64,000 nucleotides of DNA from JAFALK01 sp042701975. Its GTDB lineage: Bacteria; Pseudomonadota; Gammaproteobacteria; Burkholderiales; Burkholderiaceae_C. Where the stretch lies: contig CP170561.1 in NCBI GenBank assembly GCA_042701975.1, positions 3,410,001 to 3,474,000 of the forward strand, given 5' to 3'. The notes under the pieces were generated by a model, which was not told the DNA's origin, made no database searches, and saw only the letters and a list, made by a program, of their open reading frames with translations. This document shows positions 8,985 to 16,895 of this stretch, in pieces. Numbering within the stretch: position 1 is the first letter of the stretch; each line of letters starts with the position of its first letter. The translations under genes were made by a program, and so were the position numbers.

Positions 8985-10370
8985 ATGATCCGTACCCGCA
9001 TTGCTCCCTCGCCGACCGGCTTTCTCCACCTGGGCACGGCCCGCACGGCGCTCTATTCCTGGGCCTACGCCCGCCATCACGGCGGCCAGTTCGTGCTGCG
9101 CATCGAAGACACCGACGTGGCCCGCTCCACGCAGGATTCGGTCGACCAGATCATTGCCGCGATGAAGTGGCTGGGCCTCGACTACGACGAAGGCCCGATC
9201 TACCAGATGCAGCGCCTGGACCGCTATCAGGAAGCGATTGACCAGTTGATCGAGGCCGGACACGCCTACCGCTGCTACACCACGCCCGAAGAGCTCGACG
9301 CCATGAAGGCTGCGCAGGAGGCGAGGGGAGAGAAGCGCCGTTACGACGGCACCTGGCGCCCGGAAGCCGGCAAGACGCTGCCCGCGATTCCGGCCAGTGT
9401 GAAGCCGGTGGTGCGCTTCAAGAATCCGCTGGACGGCGACGTGACCTGGGACGATCTCGTGAAGGGCCCGATCACGATCAGCAACCGCGAGATCGATGAC
9501 TTGATCATCCAACGTGCCGATGGCGTGCCGACCTACAACTTCGCCGTCGTGGTGGACGACTGGGACATGAAGATCACGCACGTGTTCCGCGGCGACGAGC
9601 ACGTCAACAACACGCCGTGGCAGATCAACATGTACGCGGCCCTGGGCGCCGCGCTGCCCCAGTTCGGCCACCTGCCCATCATCCTCGGCGACGATGGGCT
9701 GAAGCTCTCCAAGCGCCGCGGCGCAGTGAGTGTGACGGCCTATGAAGAGGACGGCTATTTGCCCGAGGCGATGTTGAACTACCTCTCGCGCCTGGGCTGG
9801 AGCCACGGCGATGACGAGCTGTTCTCGCGTGAGCAACTGGTCTCCTGGTTCGACGGCACGCACCTGAACAAGAGCCCCGCGCAATGGGACCCGGCCAAGC
9901 TGGAGTGGGTCAACGGGCACTACATGAAGCAGGCGGATGACGTTCGCCTCGCGGGCCTCGTGGCCGGCCAATTGGCAAAGCGCGGCATCGAGGCCGATGC
10001 AGCGCGCCTGCCGGCGATGTGCGCGCTCTACAAGGACCGCTGCGCGACGACCGTGGTCCTGGCGGACTGGCTCTCGATGTACTTCGCTCCGGTGAGCCCG
10101 AGTGCCGAGGACCTGACGCAGCACGTGACCGATGCGGTGAAGCCCGCGGTGGCCACGCTGGCCGACAAGCTCGACGCGATGCCCGAGTGGAACAAGGCCG
10201 CGATCAGCGCCGCCATCAAAGAAACGATCGGCGCGCATGGCATCAAGATGCCGGTGCTGGCGATTCCTGTACGCGTGCTCGTGTGCGGCCGCGCGCAGAC
10301 ACCGTCGGTCGACGCGATGCTGGAACTGTTCGATAAAAAATCTGTCATCGAACGCTTGCGCGGTGCATGA
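8985..10370 (+). CDS. gltX: Glutamyl-tRNA synthetase
   Basis: 461 residues, class I synthetase that charges tRNA-Glu. The HIGH-type motif is in PSPTGFLHLGTART near the N-terminus and the KLSKR motif is at residues 240-244. Good family match throughout, with no sign of the shorter GluQ form. Two tRNA-Glu genes lie just downstream, and the promoter for that tRNA operon overlaps the last codons of gltX. Confidence 0.97.
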   Translation: MIRTRIAPSPTGFLHLGTARTALYSWAYARHHGGQFVLRIEDTDVARSTQDSVDQIIAAMKWLGLDYDEGPIYQMQRLDRYQEAIDQLIEAGHAYRCYTTPEELDAMKAAQEARGEKRRYDGTWRPEAGKTLPAIPASVKPVVRFKNPLDGDVTWDDLVKGPITISNREIDDLIIQRADGVPTYNFAVVVDDWDMKITHVFRGDEHVNNTPWQINMYAALGAALPQFGHLPIILGDDGLKLSKRRGAVSVTAYEEDGYLPEAMLNYLSRLGWSHGDDELFSREQLVSWFDGTHLNKSPAQWDPAKLEWVNGHYMKQADDVRLAGLVAGQLAKRGIEADAARLPAMCALYKDRCATTVVLADWLSMYFAPVSPSAEDLTQHVTDAVKPAVATLADKLDAMPEWNKAAISAAIKETIGAHGIKMPVLAIPVRVLVCGRAQTPSVDAMLELFDKKSVIERLRGA

Positions 10371-10385
10371 AAATCTGCCTATAAT
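10356..10385 (+). promoter_or_regulatory. Sigma-70 promoter of the tRNA operon
   Basis: TTGCGC (10356-10361), an 18-base spacer and a perfect TATAAT (10380-10385) lie at the end of gltX, about 58 bases before the first tRNA. Position and quality fit a strong stable-RNA promoter. There is no terminator between gltX and the tRNAs, so read-through is also possible. Confidence 0.72.
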
Positions 10386-10443
10386 CTTGGTCTTCGCTAC
10401 TTGGTGGCGCTAGAAACCTGAAGGCTCCTCACGGAGTTCAGAA

Positions 10444-10519
<76 letters not shown>

Positions 10520-10597
10520 AAAAATGCTTCGGTATTTAATCGAAATATTTGGTCGGATGGCGTCACTAAGTAGTTTAGAATATAGATTCTAGGTTTT

Positions 10598-10673
10598 GCC
10601 TCCATCGTCTAGAGGCCTAGGACACCACCCTTTCACGGTGGCTACAGGGGTTCGAATCCCCTTGGAGGTACCA
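10598..10673 (+). tRNA. tRNA-Glu (anticodon TTC), copy 1
   Basis: 76 bases with CCA. Acceptor GCCTCCA pairs with TGGAGGT (G-U at position 1-72). The anticodon stem CACC-C / G-GGTG encloses a loop with TTC, and the T arm is GGGGTTCGAATCCCC. Identical to the copy at 11026. Confidence 0.96.
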
Positions 10674-10680
10674 AAATTCG

Positions 10681-10702
10681 ATATACTGTGCGATCAGTAT
10701 AT
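10681..10702 (+). other. Hairpin in the first Glu-Asp tRNA spacer
   Basis: Perfect 8-bp inverted repeat ATATACTG / CAGTATAT with loop TGCGAT. It has no T-tract, so it is more likely a processing element or structural spacer than a terminator. The second cassette has a different hairpin at the matching place (11110-11128). Confidence 0.6.
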
Positions 10703-10714
10703 TGATACCACTGC

Positions 10715-10791
10715 GGAGTGGTAGTTCAGTTGGTTAGAATACCGGCCTGTCACGCCGGGGGTCGCGGGTTCGAGCCCCGTCCACTCCGCCA
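10715..10791 (+). tRNA. tRNA-Asp (anticodon GTC), copy 1
   Basis: 77 bases with CCA. Acceptor GGAGTGG pairs with CCACTCC, discriminator G73. Anticodon stem CCGGC/GCCGG encloses CTGTCAC, giving GTC. T arm GCGGGTTCGAGCCCCGT. Identical to the copy at 11140. Confidence 0.96.
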
Positions 10792-10823
10792 AAGTTTTTA
10801 GATATTGATTCGTCAGTATCGTA

Positions 10824-10847
10824 AAACGGCCAAGAAATTGGCCGTTT
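10824..10847 (+). other. GAAA-tetraloop hairpin between tRNA cassettes
   Basis: Perfect 10-bp stem AAACGGCCAA / TTGGCCGTTT closed by a GAAA tetraloop. Only a short T-run is included in the stem and none follows, so it could be a weak terminator, a relic of the end of the first cassette, or an RNase processing structure between the two cassettes. Confidence 0.55.
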
Positions 10848-10898
10848 GCATTTGAGATTACGCTTGAATAGCGCGACGCCCGGAAGTCGAAAGATCAC

Positions 10899-10974
<76 letters not shown>

Positions 10975-11025
10975 AGTTTCCTCTGGGGAATTTGGCGGCG
11001 CGCAGTTCAAAGCAAAGTTTCATTT

Positions 11026-11101
11026 GCCTCCATCGTCTAGAGGCCTAGGACACCACCCTTTCACGGTGGCTACAGGGGTTCGAATCCCCTTGGAGGTACC
11101 A
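11026..11101 (+). tRNA. tRNA-Glu (anticodon TTC), copy 2
   Basis: Identical to the tRNA-Glu at 10598, 76 bases with CCA. The spacer from the preceding tRNA-Ala is 51 bases here against 78 in the first cassette. Confidence 0.96.
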
Positions 11102-11109
11102 TCAGTGGG

Positions 11110-11128
11110 ATATTCGCTTGTCGAATAT
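11110..11128 (+). other. Hairpin in the second Glu-Asp tRNA spacer
   Basis: 7-bp perfect stem ATATTCG / CGAATAT with loop CTTGT. It lies at the same place as the hairpin at 10681-10702 but its stem sequence is different, which suggests that structure rather than sequence is conserved. Confidence 0.55.
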
Positions 11129-11139
11129 TCCAGCCACGC

Positions 11140-11216
11140 GGAGTGGTAGTTCAGTTGGTTAGAATACCGGCCTGTCACGCCGGGGGTCGCGGGTTCGAGC
11201 CCCGTCCACTCCGCCA
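11140..11216 (+). tRNA. tRNA-Asp (anticodon GTC), copy 2
   Basis: Identical to the tRNA-Asp at 10715, 77 bases with CCA. Last gene of the tRNA operon, followed nine bases later by a terminator. Confidence 0.96.
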
Positions 11217-11224
11217 AAATTGAG

Positions 11225-11264
11225 ATACCCGCAAATGTTTCGGCATTCGCGGGTATTTTCTTTT
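11225..11264 (+). terminator. Terminator of the tRNA operon
   Basis: Stem ATACCCGC(A)AATG / CATT(C)GCGGGTAT (11225-11237 and 11244-11256, one internal mismatch) with loop TTTCGG is followed by TTTCTTTT. Its position right behind the last tRNA supports the call. Confidence 0.85.
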
Positions 11265-11306
11265 GTGGATTTGCTCTTGGGAATCTTCGAGACGGACGGT
11301 CAAACA

Positions 11307-11339
11307 AAAGGGCCGCTGGTGCAATACCAGCGGCCCTTT
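11307..11339 (-). terminator. Terminator of the tctBA operon
   Basis: Perfect 14-bp stem AAAGGGCCGCTGGT / ACCAGCGGCCCTTT with a 5-base loop. Read on the minus strand the stem ends in CCCTTT and continues TTGTTTG, a T-rich tail, about 20 bases beyond the tctA stop. It may also act on the plus strand. Confidence 0.85.
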
Positions 11340-11360
11340 GTCGTTCAGCGCGTCAGCAGA

Positions 11361-12881
11361 TCAGTGCTGTTCGACGATCGCAGCCAGCGGCGCCTGCTCG
11401 CGGCGCTTGCGGCTCTGCCTGAAGAACACGATGCACTGCCAGACCATGAAGACCGCGATCAGGCCCAGCAGGGCGCCGCTGATCGGGCGCGTCACGAAGG
11501 AGGTGAAATCGCCTCGACTGATCAGCAACTGGCGGCGGAAGTATTCCTCCAGCATCGGGCCCAGGATGAAGCCCAGCATCAGCGGCGCGGCTTCGAGGCC
11601 GACCCGCATGAACACATAGCCGAGCAGACCGAAACCGCCCGTGACGTAGATGTCGTGCAGGTTGTTGTTCACACTGAAGCTGCCCACGCAGCAGAAGAAC
11701 AGGATGGACGGGAACAGCACCGCGTACGGGATCTTGAAGATGGACAGCAGGTAGCGCACCAGCGGAACGTTCAGGATCACGAGGAACACGCCGCCGATCC
11801 ACATGCTGGCCACGAGGCCCCAGAACAGGTCCGGGTGCGAGGCGATCATGTTGGGGCCCGGCTGGATGCCCTTGATGATGAAGGCGGCCAGCATCAGCGC
11901 CATCACGGCGTTCTCGGGGATACCGATGCTCATCAGCGGGATGAAGCTTGTGCGTGCGGCGGCTTCGTCGGCCGCAGCCTGACCGGCCACGCCCTCGATG
12001 GCGCCGTGGCCGATCTCGTCCTTGTACTTGCTGAACTTCTTGTCGATGGCGTAGGCGCCGAACTGCGCGATCACCGGGCCGCCGCCGGGCAGGATGCCCA
12101 GGATCGAGCCGACGACGCTGCCGCGCAAGGCGCTCGGGATGATGCGCTTGAACTCGGGCCACGTCGGCATCAGCTTGATCTTGCCGGAGAAGGGCGTGCG
12201 CTCCACACCCTGGTCCAGGTTCTTCGTGATCTCGGCGATGCCGAAGCAGCCGAGCGCCACGCTGACCAGGCCGATGCCATCGAGCAGGAAATCGAAATCA
12301 CCGGTGAAGCGTTGCTGGCCACTCGTGACGTCGGTGCCGATTTGCCCGAGCAGCACGCCGACCAGCGCCATGGCCAAGCCATCGAGCAGGCTGCCGGTGC
12401 TGACGAAGCTCACGCAGACAAAGCCCAGCAGCATCAGTGAACAGTAGTCGGCCGGTCCGAACAGGAAGGCGACTTCACCGAGCGTCGGTGCCAGCCAAGC
12501 CAGCACGATGATGGCCACGGTGCCGCCGATGAAGCTCGAGATGCCGGCCGTGAACAGCGCCAGGCCTGTCTGGCCCTTGAGCGTCATCTGGTAGCCGTCT
12601 ATACACGCCACGATGGAGCTCGCGTGCGGGATCTTCATCGTGATCGCGCTGACGCTGTCTCCGTACTGGGCGCCGTAGTAGATGCCAGCCATCATGATCA
12701 GCGCGCCGCCGGTCGGGATGGAGTAGGTGAGCGGCAGCAGCAGGCTGATGGTGGCCAGCGGGCCCATCCCGGGCAGCAGCCCGACGATGGTGCCAACGAA
12801 GCAACCGATGGCGCAATACATCAGGTTGCTCCAGGTGAGCGCGTGCCCGAAGCCGAAGGCGAGGTTGTGTAGGACGTCCAT
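11361..12881 (-). CDS. tctA: Tripartite tricarboxylate transporter large membrane subunit TctA
   Basis: 506 residues, the family's usual length, with about a dozen hydrophobic segments. Family marks include GTIVGLLPGMGPLATISLLLP near the N-terminus and the LGILPGGGPVIAQFGAYAI stretch after the middle. TctA forms the channel of a sodium-driven, binding-protein-dependent importer for citrate or related carboxylates. It begins one base after tctB. The periplasmic binding protein TctC, normally the first gene of the operon, is absent here. Confidence 0.95.
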   Translation of the reverse strand: MDVLHNLAFGFGHALTWSNLMYCAIGCFVGTIVGLLPGMGPLATISLLLPLTYSIPTGGALIMMAGIYYGAQYGDSVSAITMKIPHASSIVACIDGYQMTLKGQTGLALFTAGISSFIGGTVAIIVLAWLAPTLGEVAFLFGPADYCSLMLLGFVCVSFVSTGSLLDGLAMALVGVLLGQIGTDVTSGQQRFTGDFDFLLDGIGLVSVALGCFGIAEITKNLDQGVERTPFSGKIKLMPTWPEFKRIIPSALRGSVVGSILGILPGGGPVIAQFGAYAIDKKFSKYKDEIGHGAIEGVAGQAAADEAAARTSFIPLMSIGIPENAVMALMLAAFIIKGIQPGPNMIASHPDLFWGLVASMWIGGVFLVILNVPLVRYLLSIFKIPYAVLFPSILFFCCVGSFSVNNNLHDIYVTGGFGLLGYVFMRVGLEAAPLMLGFILGPMLEEYFRRQLLISRGDFTSFVTRPISGALLGLIAVFMVWQCIVFFRQSRKRREQAPLAAIVEQH

Positions 12882-12882
12882 C

Positions 12883-13308
12883 TCAGGTGATCAGATGAAG
12901 GTTGAGACCGAGGTAGTGCTCCAGCACCCACGCGATGGCGACGAGACCCGCCAGCACCTTGAGGTTGCGCACGACCGAGTACTGGGCGGCAGCGAAGCCG
13001 GAGACGAAGACCAGGAACACGATGCCGGCGAGCATGTCCAGCTTCTCGGACAGCAGGGCGAAGCCGCCCAGGCTCAGCATGATCAGCGCGATGCTCCTGA
13101 ACTTGAACTCCATCGGCTTGCGTTCGACGAAACGCGCGCGCACCAGAGTGGCCAGCGCGATCGCCAGCAAGAGGCCGCTGATGAGCAGCGGAAAGAGGCC
13201 AGGGCCGGGGCGCGTGAAGCTGCCCATCGAATAGCGCATCGCGCCGAGGCCAAACGCAAGGGCCACAGCCGTCAGGACCAGGCCCTTGATCAATTGCTGG
13301 TTGTTCAT
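12883..13308 (-). CDS. tctB: Tripartite tricarboxylate transporter small membrane subunit TctB
   Basis: 141 residues with four predicted membrane helices (about 7-27, 38-58, 72-100 and 113-132), and the GPGLFPLLISGLLLAIAL segment typical of TctB. It pairs with TctA as the small membrane subunit. First gene of the two-gene operon; GAGGAGACT lies just before the ATG on the minus strand. The 143-base region upstream, up to 13451, shows no clear promoter or operator to my eye. Confidence 0.9.
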   Translation of the reverse strand: MNNQQLIKGLVLTAVALAFGLGAMRYSMGSFTRPGPGLFPLLISGLLLAIALATLVRARFVERKPMEFKFRSIALIMLSLGGFALLSEKLDMLAGIVFLVFVSGFAAAQYSVVRNLKVLAGLVAIAWVLEHYLGLNLHLIT

Positions 13309-13451
13309 CAGTCTCCTCGTTTCGCATCACCGCTTGGGTGGCGATCTTTGTTGTCGAGGAGCCGAGCTTAGGTGGCGCTTAGAGAAGACTCACTGCGAGC
13401 AATTACGTAAAAACTGAGCGCAAGCCTTCGTTGTGTGCACTTGTGTTGCTG

Positions 13452-13742
13452 TCAGATGTCTGGGTGGTTTCGCTTGCGGTCGGCGGTGTAGTGCCACCAC
13501 GGGCGCGGTGGCGCGCCCTCCATGAAATCGACGGCGGCGATGAAGGTGTCGAGCACGCAGGGATCGTGCCGCGCATGCGTGAGCTGGCAAAGCCGCGTGT
13601 AGAGCGCGAGGGGATCCTGCCCTTGCAACTGCGCGGGCAGCGTGATGCCCAGCAAACGGAAATCGGCCACCATGGCGGGGCCGATGTTGGGGATCTGCGC
13701 CAGGCTCTTGCAGTCTTCAGCGCTGAGAGCCTTGGCGACCAT
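13452..13742 (-). CDS. Small helix-hairpin-helix protein, Cdd1 ('pathogenicity locus') family
   Basis: 96 residues. A helix-hairpin-helix is visible at about 13-32 (LAQIPNIGPAMVADFRLLGI), followed by the Cdd1-type segment GQDPLALYTRLCQLT and the DPCVLDTF motif. Family members are small and of unproven function; helix-hairpin-helix folds usually bind DNA without sequence preference. The start is 19 bases behind the lexA stop on the same strand, so it is probably transcribed with lexA and may be part of the SOS response. The Cys residues in RLCQLT and DPCVLD are conserved in the family as I remember it. Confidence 0.75.
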   Translation of the reverse strand: MVAKALSAEDCKSLAQIPNIGPAMVADFRLLGITLPAQLQGQDPLALYTRLCQLTHARHDPCVLDTFIAAVDFMEGAPPRPWWHYTADRKRNHPDI

Positions 13743-13761
13743 GATCGATCTTCTGCCTCGG

Positions 13762-14445
13762 TCAGAAGCCGTTGCGGATCAGGCCGACAGCCAGGCCTTC
13801 GATGGCGAAACCCTCGGCATCGGGCTTGACGATGATGGGCTCGAAATCCGGGTTCTCCGGCAGCAGCTCGATCTGGCCGCGACCCTTTTGAAAACGCTTG
13901 ACGGTGACCTCTTCGCCGATGCGTGCGACGACGATCTGGCCGTTGCGCGCATCGCTGGCCTTTTGCACGGCGAGCAGGTCGCCGTCCATGATGCCGACGT
14001 CCTTCATGCTCTGGCCCTTGACCTTGAGGAGGAAGTCAGGCTTCTTGGCAAACATGCTCGCCTCGACCGTGTAGGTCTGCTCGATGTGCTCTTGCGCGAG
14101 GATGGGGCTGCCGGCGGCTACGCGGCCCACGAGCGGGAGCGTGAGTTGCGCCAGCTGCGCGAGGGGCAACATGAATTGCCGCTCCTCGCGCTGGTCGCGT
14201 TGGCGATTCACCTCGCGCAATGTGTCAGACTTCAAGCGAATGCCGCGCGAGGTGCCGCCCACGAGTTCGATGACGCCCTTGCGCGCCAGAGCCTGCAGGT
14301 GTTCTTCGGCGGCGTTGGCGGAACGAAAGCCGAGCTCGGCGGCGATCTCGGCCCGGGTGGGCGGCGCGCCGGTGGTTTCGATGGCCTCGCGGACCAGATC
14401 GAAAATCTGCTGCTGGCGGGCGGTCAGCTTCGGTGCGTCATCCAT
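13762..14445 (-). CDS. lexA: LexA repressor
   Basis: 227 residues. LexA represses SOS genes and cleaves itself when activated by RecA-ssDNA. The N-terminal winged helix (about 1-70) leads to the cleavage site VGRVAAGSP (Ala111-Gly112), the nucleophile Ser146 (GQSMKD) and the general base Lys183 (TVKRF). The ATG at 14445 gives MDDAPKLTARQQQIFDLV; the frame runs on to 14532, but that would place the SOS box within the gene. The divergent asparaginase starts 80 bases away. Confidence 0.97.
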   Translation of the reverse strand: MDDAPKLTARQQQIFDLVREAIETTGAPPTRAEIAAELGFRSANAAEEHLQALARKGVIELVGGTSRGIRLKSDTLREVNRQRDQREERQFMLPLAQLAQLTLPLVGRVAAGSPILAQEHIEQTYTVEASMFAKKPDFLLKVKGQSMKDVGIMDGDLLAVQKASDARNGQIVVARIGEEVTVKRFQKGRGQIELLPENPDFEPIIVKPDAEGFAIEGLAVGLIRNGF

Positions 14446-14486
14446 GGGCGTTCTCCGTGTGCAGCTTCTCAGTGCTGAAAAGCTGG

Positions 14487-14502
14487 CTGAGTATATATCC
14501 AG
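14487..14502. promoter_or_regulatory. LexA (SOS) box upstream of lexA
   Basis: CTGAGTATATATCCAG has the CTG-N10-CAG form of proteobacterial LexA boxes with an alternating TA core. It lies 42 bases before the lexA start, so lexA should be autoregulated. The divergent asparaginase gene starts 24 bases on the other side and could also be affected. Confidence 0.85.
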
Positions 14503-14525
14503 TAACTGTTGATTCATCCAGATCC

Positions 14526-15470
14526 ATGACATCCAAGCAACAACAAGAACAGCGCGTGGTCATCCTCGGCACCGGCGGCACCATCGCGGGCCGGGCGCAG
14601 CAGGCCACGGACAACGTCGGCTACAAGGCGGCGGAACTGGGCGTCGAACAGCTCGTTGCGGCCGTGCCGGCGCTCGCGCAGTACCGCATCGAAGCGCGCC
14701 AGGTGGCACAGCTCGACAGCAAGGACATGGACTTCGCCACCTGGCAACTGCTGGCCCGCGCCGTGACGGCCGAGCTGGAGCGGGCCGACGTGGCCGGCCT
14801 TGTGATCACGCACGGTACCGACACGCTCGAAGAAACCGCCTGGTTCCTGCAGCGCGTGCTCGCGCCAACCAAACCCGTGGTGTTGACCGCCGCGATGCGC
14901 CCGGCCACGGCCATCAATGCCGACGGCCCGCAGAACCTGCTGGACGCCGTGTGCGTCGCGTCAGACCGTTATGCCTCAGGCGTGCTCGTGGCTTTCGCCG
15001 GCAGCGTGCATGAGGCTGCGCAGGTGCGCAAGGTGCACAGCTACCGCGTCGATGCGTTTGCATCGGCCGAAGGTGCGCGCGTGGGCGTGGTGGAGGAGGG
15101 AGCGGCACGGTGGTTGCTGCGGACAAGCCTGCCTGCGCCTGCCGTCGGCCTGACGCGCATCGCGCGCGATCCGGCGGCGTGGCCACGAGTCCAGATCGTG
15201 ATGAACCACGCCGGAGCGGACGGCTCCATCGTGCAGGCCTTGCTGGCCCAGGGCGTGGACGGCATCGTGGTGGCCGGCACCGGCAATGGCACGGTGTCGA
15301 CCGGCATGGAGGCCGCGCTGCGCGAGGCGCAATCGCGCGGCGTGCGCGTGCTGCGAAGCACGCGCTGCGACGCCGGGCCGGTCATGGACCTGCCCGGCAG
15401 CCTGCCCTCAGCCGGAGCCTTGAGCCCCGTGAAGGCGCGGATCGAGCTGCTGCTCGATCTGCTGGCCTGA
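14526..15470 (+). CDS. L-asparaginase
   Basis: 314 residues. Asparaginases hydrolyse asparagine to aspartate and ammonia. The two catalytic motifs are clear: ILGTGGTIAG with nucleophile Thr19, and THGTDTLEET (95-104) with the second Thr-Asp pair. No signal peptide is seen, so this is a cytoplasmic form. The ATG at 14526 gives MTSKQQQEQRVVILGTGG; the frame extends upstream to 14433 but crosses the SOS box and the lexA start. Convergent with ohr, whose stop is four bases away. Confidence 0.92.
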   Translation: MTSKQQQEQRVVILGTGGTIAGRAQQATDNVGYKAAELGVEQLVAAVPALAQYRIEARQVAQLDSKDMDFATWQLLARAVTAELERADVAGLVITHGTDTLEETAWFLQRVLAPTKPVVLTAAMRPATAINADGPQNLLDAVCVASDRYASGVLVAFAGSVHEAAQVRKVHSYRVDAFASAEGARVGVVEEGAARWLLRTSLPAPAVGLTRIARDPAAWPRVQIVMNHAGADGSIVQALLAQGVDGIVVAGTGNGTVSTGMEAALREAQSRGVRVLRSTRCDAGPVMDLPGSLPSAGALSPVKARIELLLDLLA

Positions 15471-15474
15471 CGCC

Positions 15475-15900
<426 letters not shown>

Positions 15901-15948
15901 GATGGTCTTCCTGTTGAGGTGGGTGAGTGAGGGGAAAGCTGCGGCTGT

Positions 15949-16440
15949 TCAGTTCGCCGCGGGGTCGAGTGCCGCCTTGGTGAGCTGATCGCGCAGCTCA
16001 TGCAGACGGCGGGTGAGTGAAATCAGTTCATGCTCGGTACATGCGGCGGCGCAGGACAGCTGCGGAGGGATGCCCAGCGCCTGCTCTTTCAGGGAGCGGC
16101 CGGCCGCGGTGAGGCTCACCTCCACGCGGCGTTCGTCTTGGCTGGACCGCTGGCGCACCAGCAGGCCTGCGGCCTCCATGCGCTTGAGCAGCGGCGTCAA
16201 CGTGCCCGAGTCGAGTTGCAGGCGTTGGCCGAGCGCCGAGACGCTCTGGCCGTCTTCCTCCCACAGCACCAGCATCACCAGGTATTGCGGATAGGTGAGG
16301 CCCAGCGGCTCCAGCAGGGGCTTGTAAATCTTGGTCATCGCCAGCGAGCTGGAATACAGCGCGAAGCACAGCTGGCTGTCCAGGCGCAGCCAGGCGTCTT
16401 TGCCGGCGGCGTTGTTGCGGGTAGGCTTGGCTCGTGTCAT
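15949..16440 (-). CDS. ohrR: Organic-peroxide-sensing MarR-family repressor OhrR
   Basis: 163 residues. OhrR represses ohr and is released when its reactive Cys is oxidised by organic hydroperoxides. The sensing Cys is Cys25 in LDSQLCFALYSSS, followed by the MarR winged helix (about 55-125; LQLDSGTLTPLLKRMEAAGL is the recognition part). Further Cys residues near SCAAACTEHE could form the disulfide partner as in two-Cys OhrR proteins. The ATG at 16440 is preferred over the longer frame because that frame would run into the operator region. Divergent from the DUF1304 gene. Confidence 0.92.
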   Translation of the reverse strand: MTRAKPTRNNAAGKDAWLRLDSQLCFALYSSSLAMTKIYKPLLEPLGLTYPQYLVMLVLWEEDGQSVSALGQRLQLDSGTLTPLLKRMEAAGLLVRQRSSQDERRVEVSLTAAGRSLKEQALGIPPQLSCAAACTEHELISLTRRLHELRDQLTKAALDPAAN

Positions 16441-16456
16441 GGGTAATAATGTAGTC

Positions 16457-16472
16457 AACAATTTAATTGCAC
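16457..16472. promoter_or_regulatory. Candidate OhrR operator
   Basis: CAATT-T-AATTG (16459-16469) is a perfect odd palindrome embedded in AACAATTTAATTGCAC, close to the TACAATT-AATTGTA sites known for OhrR. It is 17 bases upstream of ohrR and lies before the divergent DUF1304 gene, so one site could control both. A second half-site, ACAATTT, follows at about 16473. Confidence 0.6.
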
Positions 16473-16531
16473 ACAATTTATGTGGGCATTCGAGAACCTG
16501 CCGAAAACCTTCAAGAGAGCGTAGACAAGAA

Positions 16532-16882
16532 ATGACGATGCTGGCCCAAATCCTGGTCGCCCTGGTGGCCTTGCTGCACCTGTATTTCCTGGTGCTGGAG
16601 ATGTTCTTCTGGACCAAGCCGCTGGGCCGCAAGGTCTTCCGCTTGGATCCGGCCTTTGCCGAGGCCAGCAAGGTGCTGGCGGCCAACCAGGGCCTGTACA
16701 ACGGCTTTCTGGCCGCAGGGCTCGTCTGGGGGCTGTGTCGCGCGGACGTGCCGGCGCAGCTGTTCTTCCTGGCCTGCGTGATCGTTGCCGGCGTCTATGG
16801 CGCGGCCACGGTGGGCAAGAAGATCCTGTTCGTGCAGGCGCTGCCGGCGGCCTTGGCGATGGCCGCCGTGCTGCTCGCTTGA
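16532..16882 (+). CDS. DUF1304 family small membrane protein
   Basis: 116 residues, almost entirely hydrophobic with four predicted helices (about 3-25, 48-65, 72-88 and 96-114). The LHLYFLVLEMFFWTKPLGRKVF segment (18 residues onward from about 15) and the NQGLYNGFLAAGLVWG stretch are DUF1304 marks. Function is unknown. It is transcribed away from ohrR over a shared operator region, which suggests peroxide-linked control. ATG at 16532 or the next at 16538 are both possible; the first was taken. Confidence 0.82.
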   Translation: MTMLAQILVALVALLHLYFLVLEMFFWTKPLGRKVFRLDPAFAEASKVLAANQGLYNGFLAAGLVWGLCRADVPAQLFFLACVIVAGVYGAATVGKKILFVQALPAALAMAAVLLA

Positions 16883-16895
16883 TCGGGCCTGGGCC

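Noticed and set aside
7440..10238. 932-codon open frame on the minus strand across purF and gltX
   Set aside because: It is antisense to two clear housekeeping genes, has the low-complexity Arg/His/Ala composition of GC-rich shadow frames, and matches no family.
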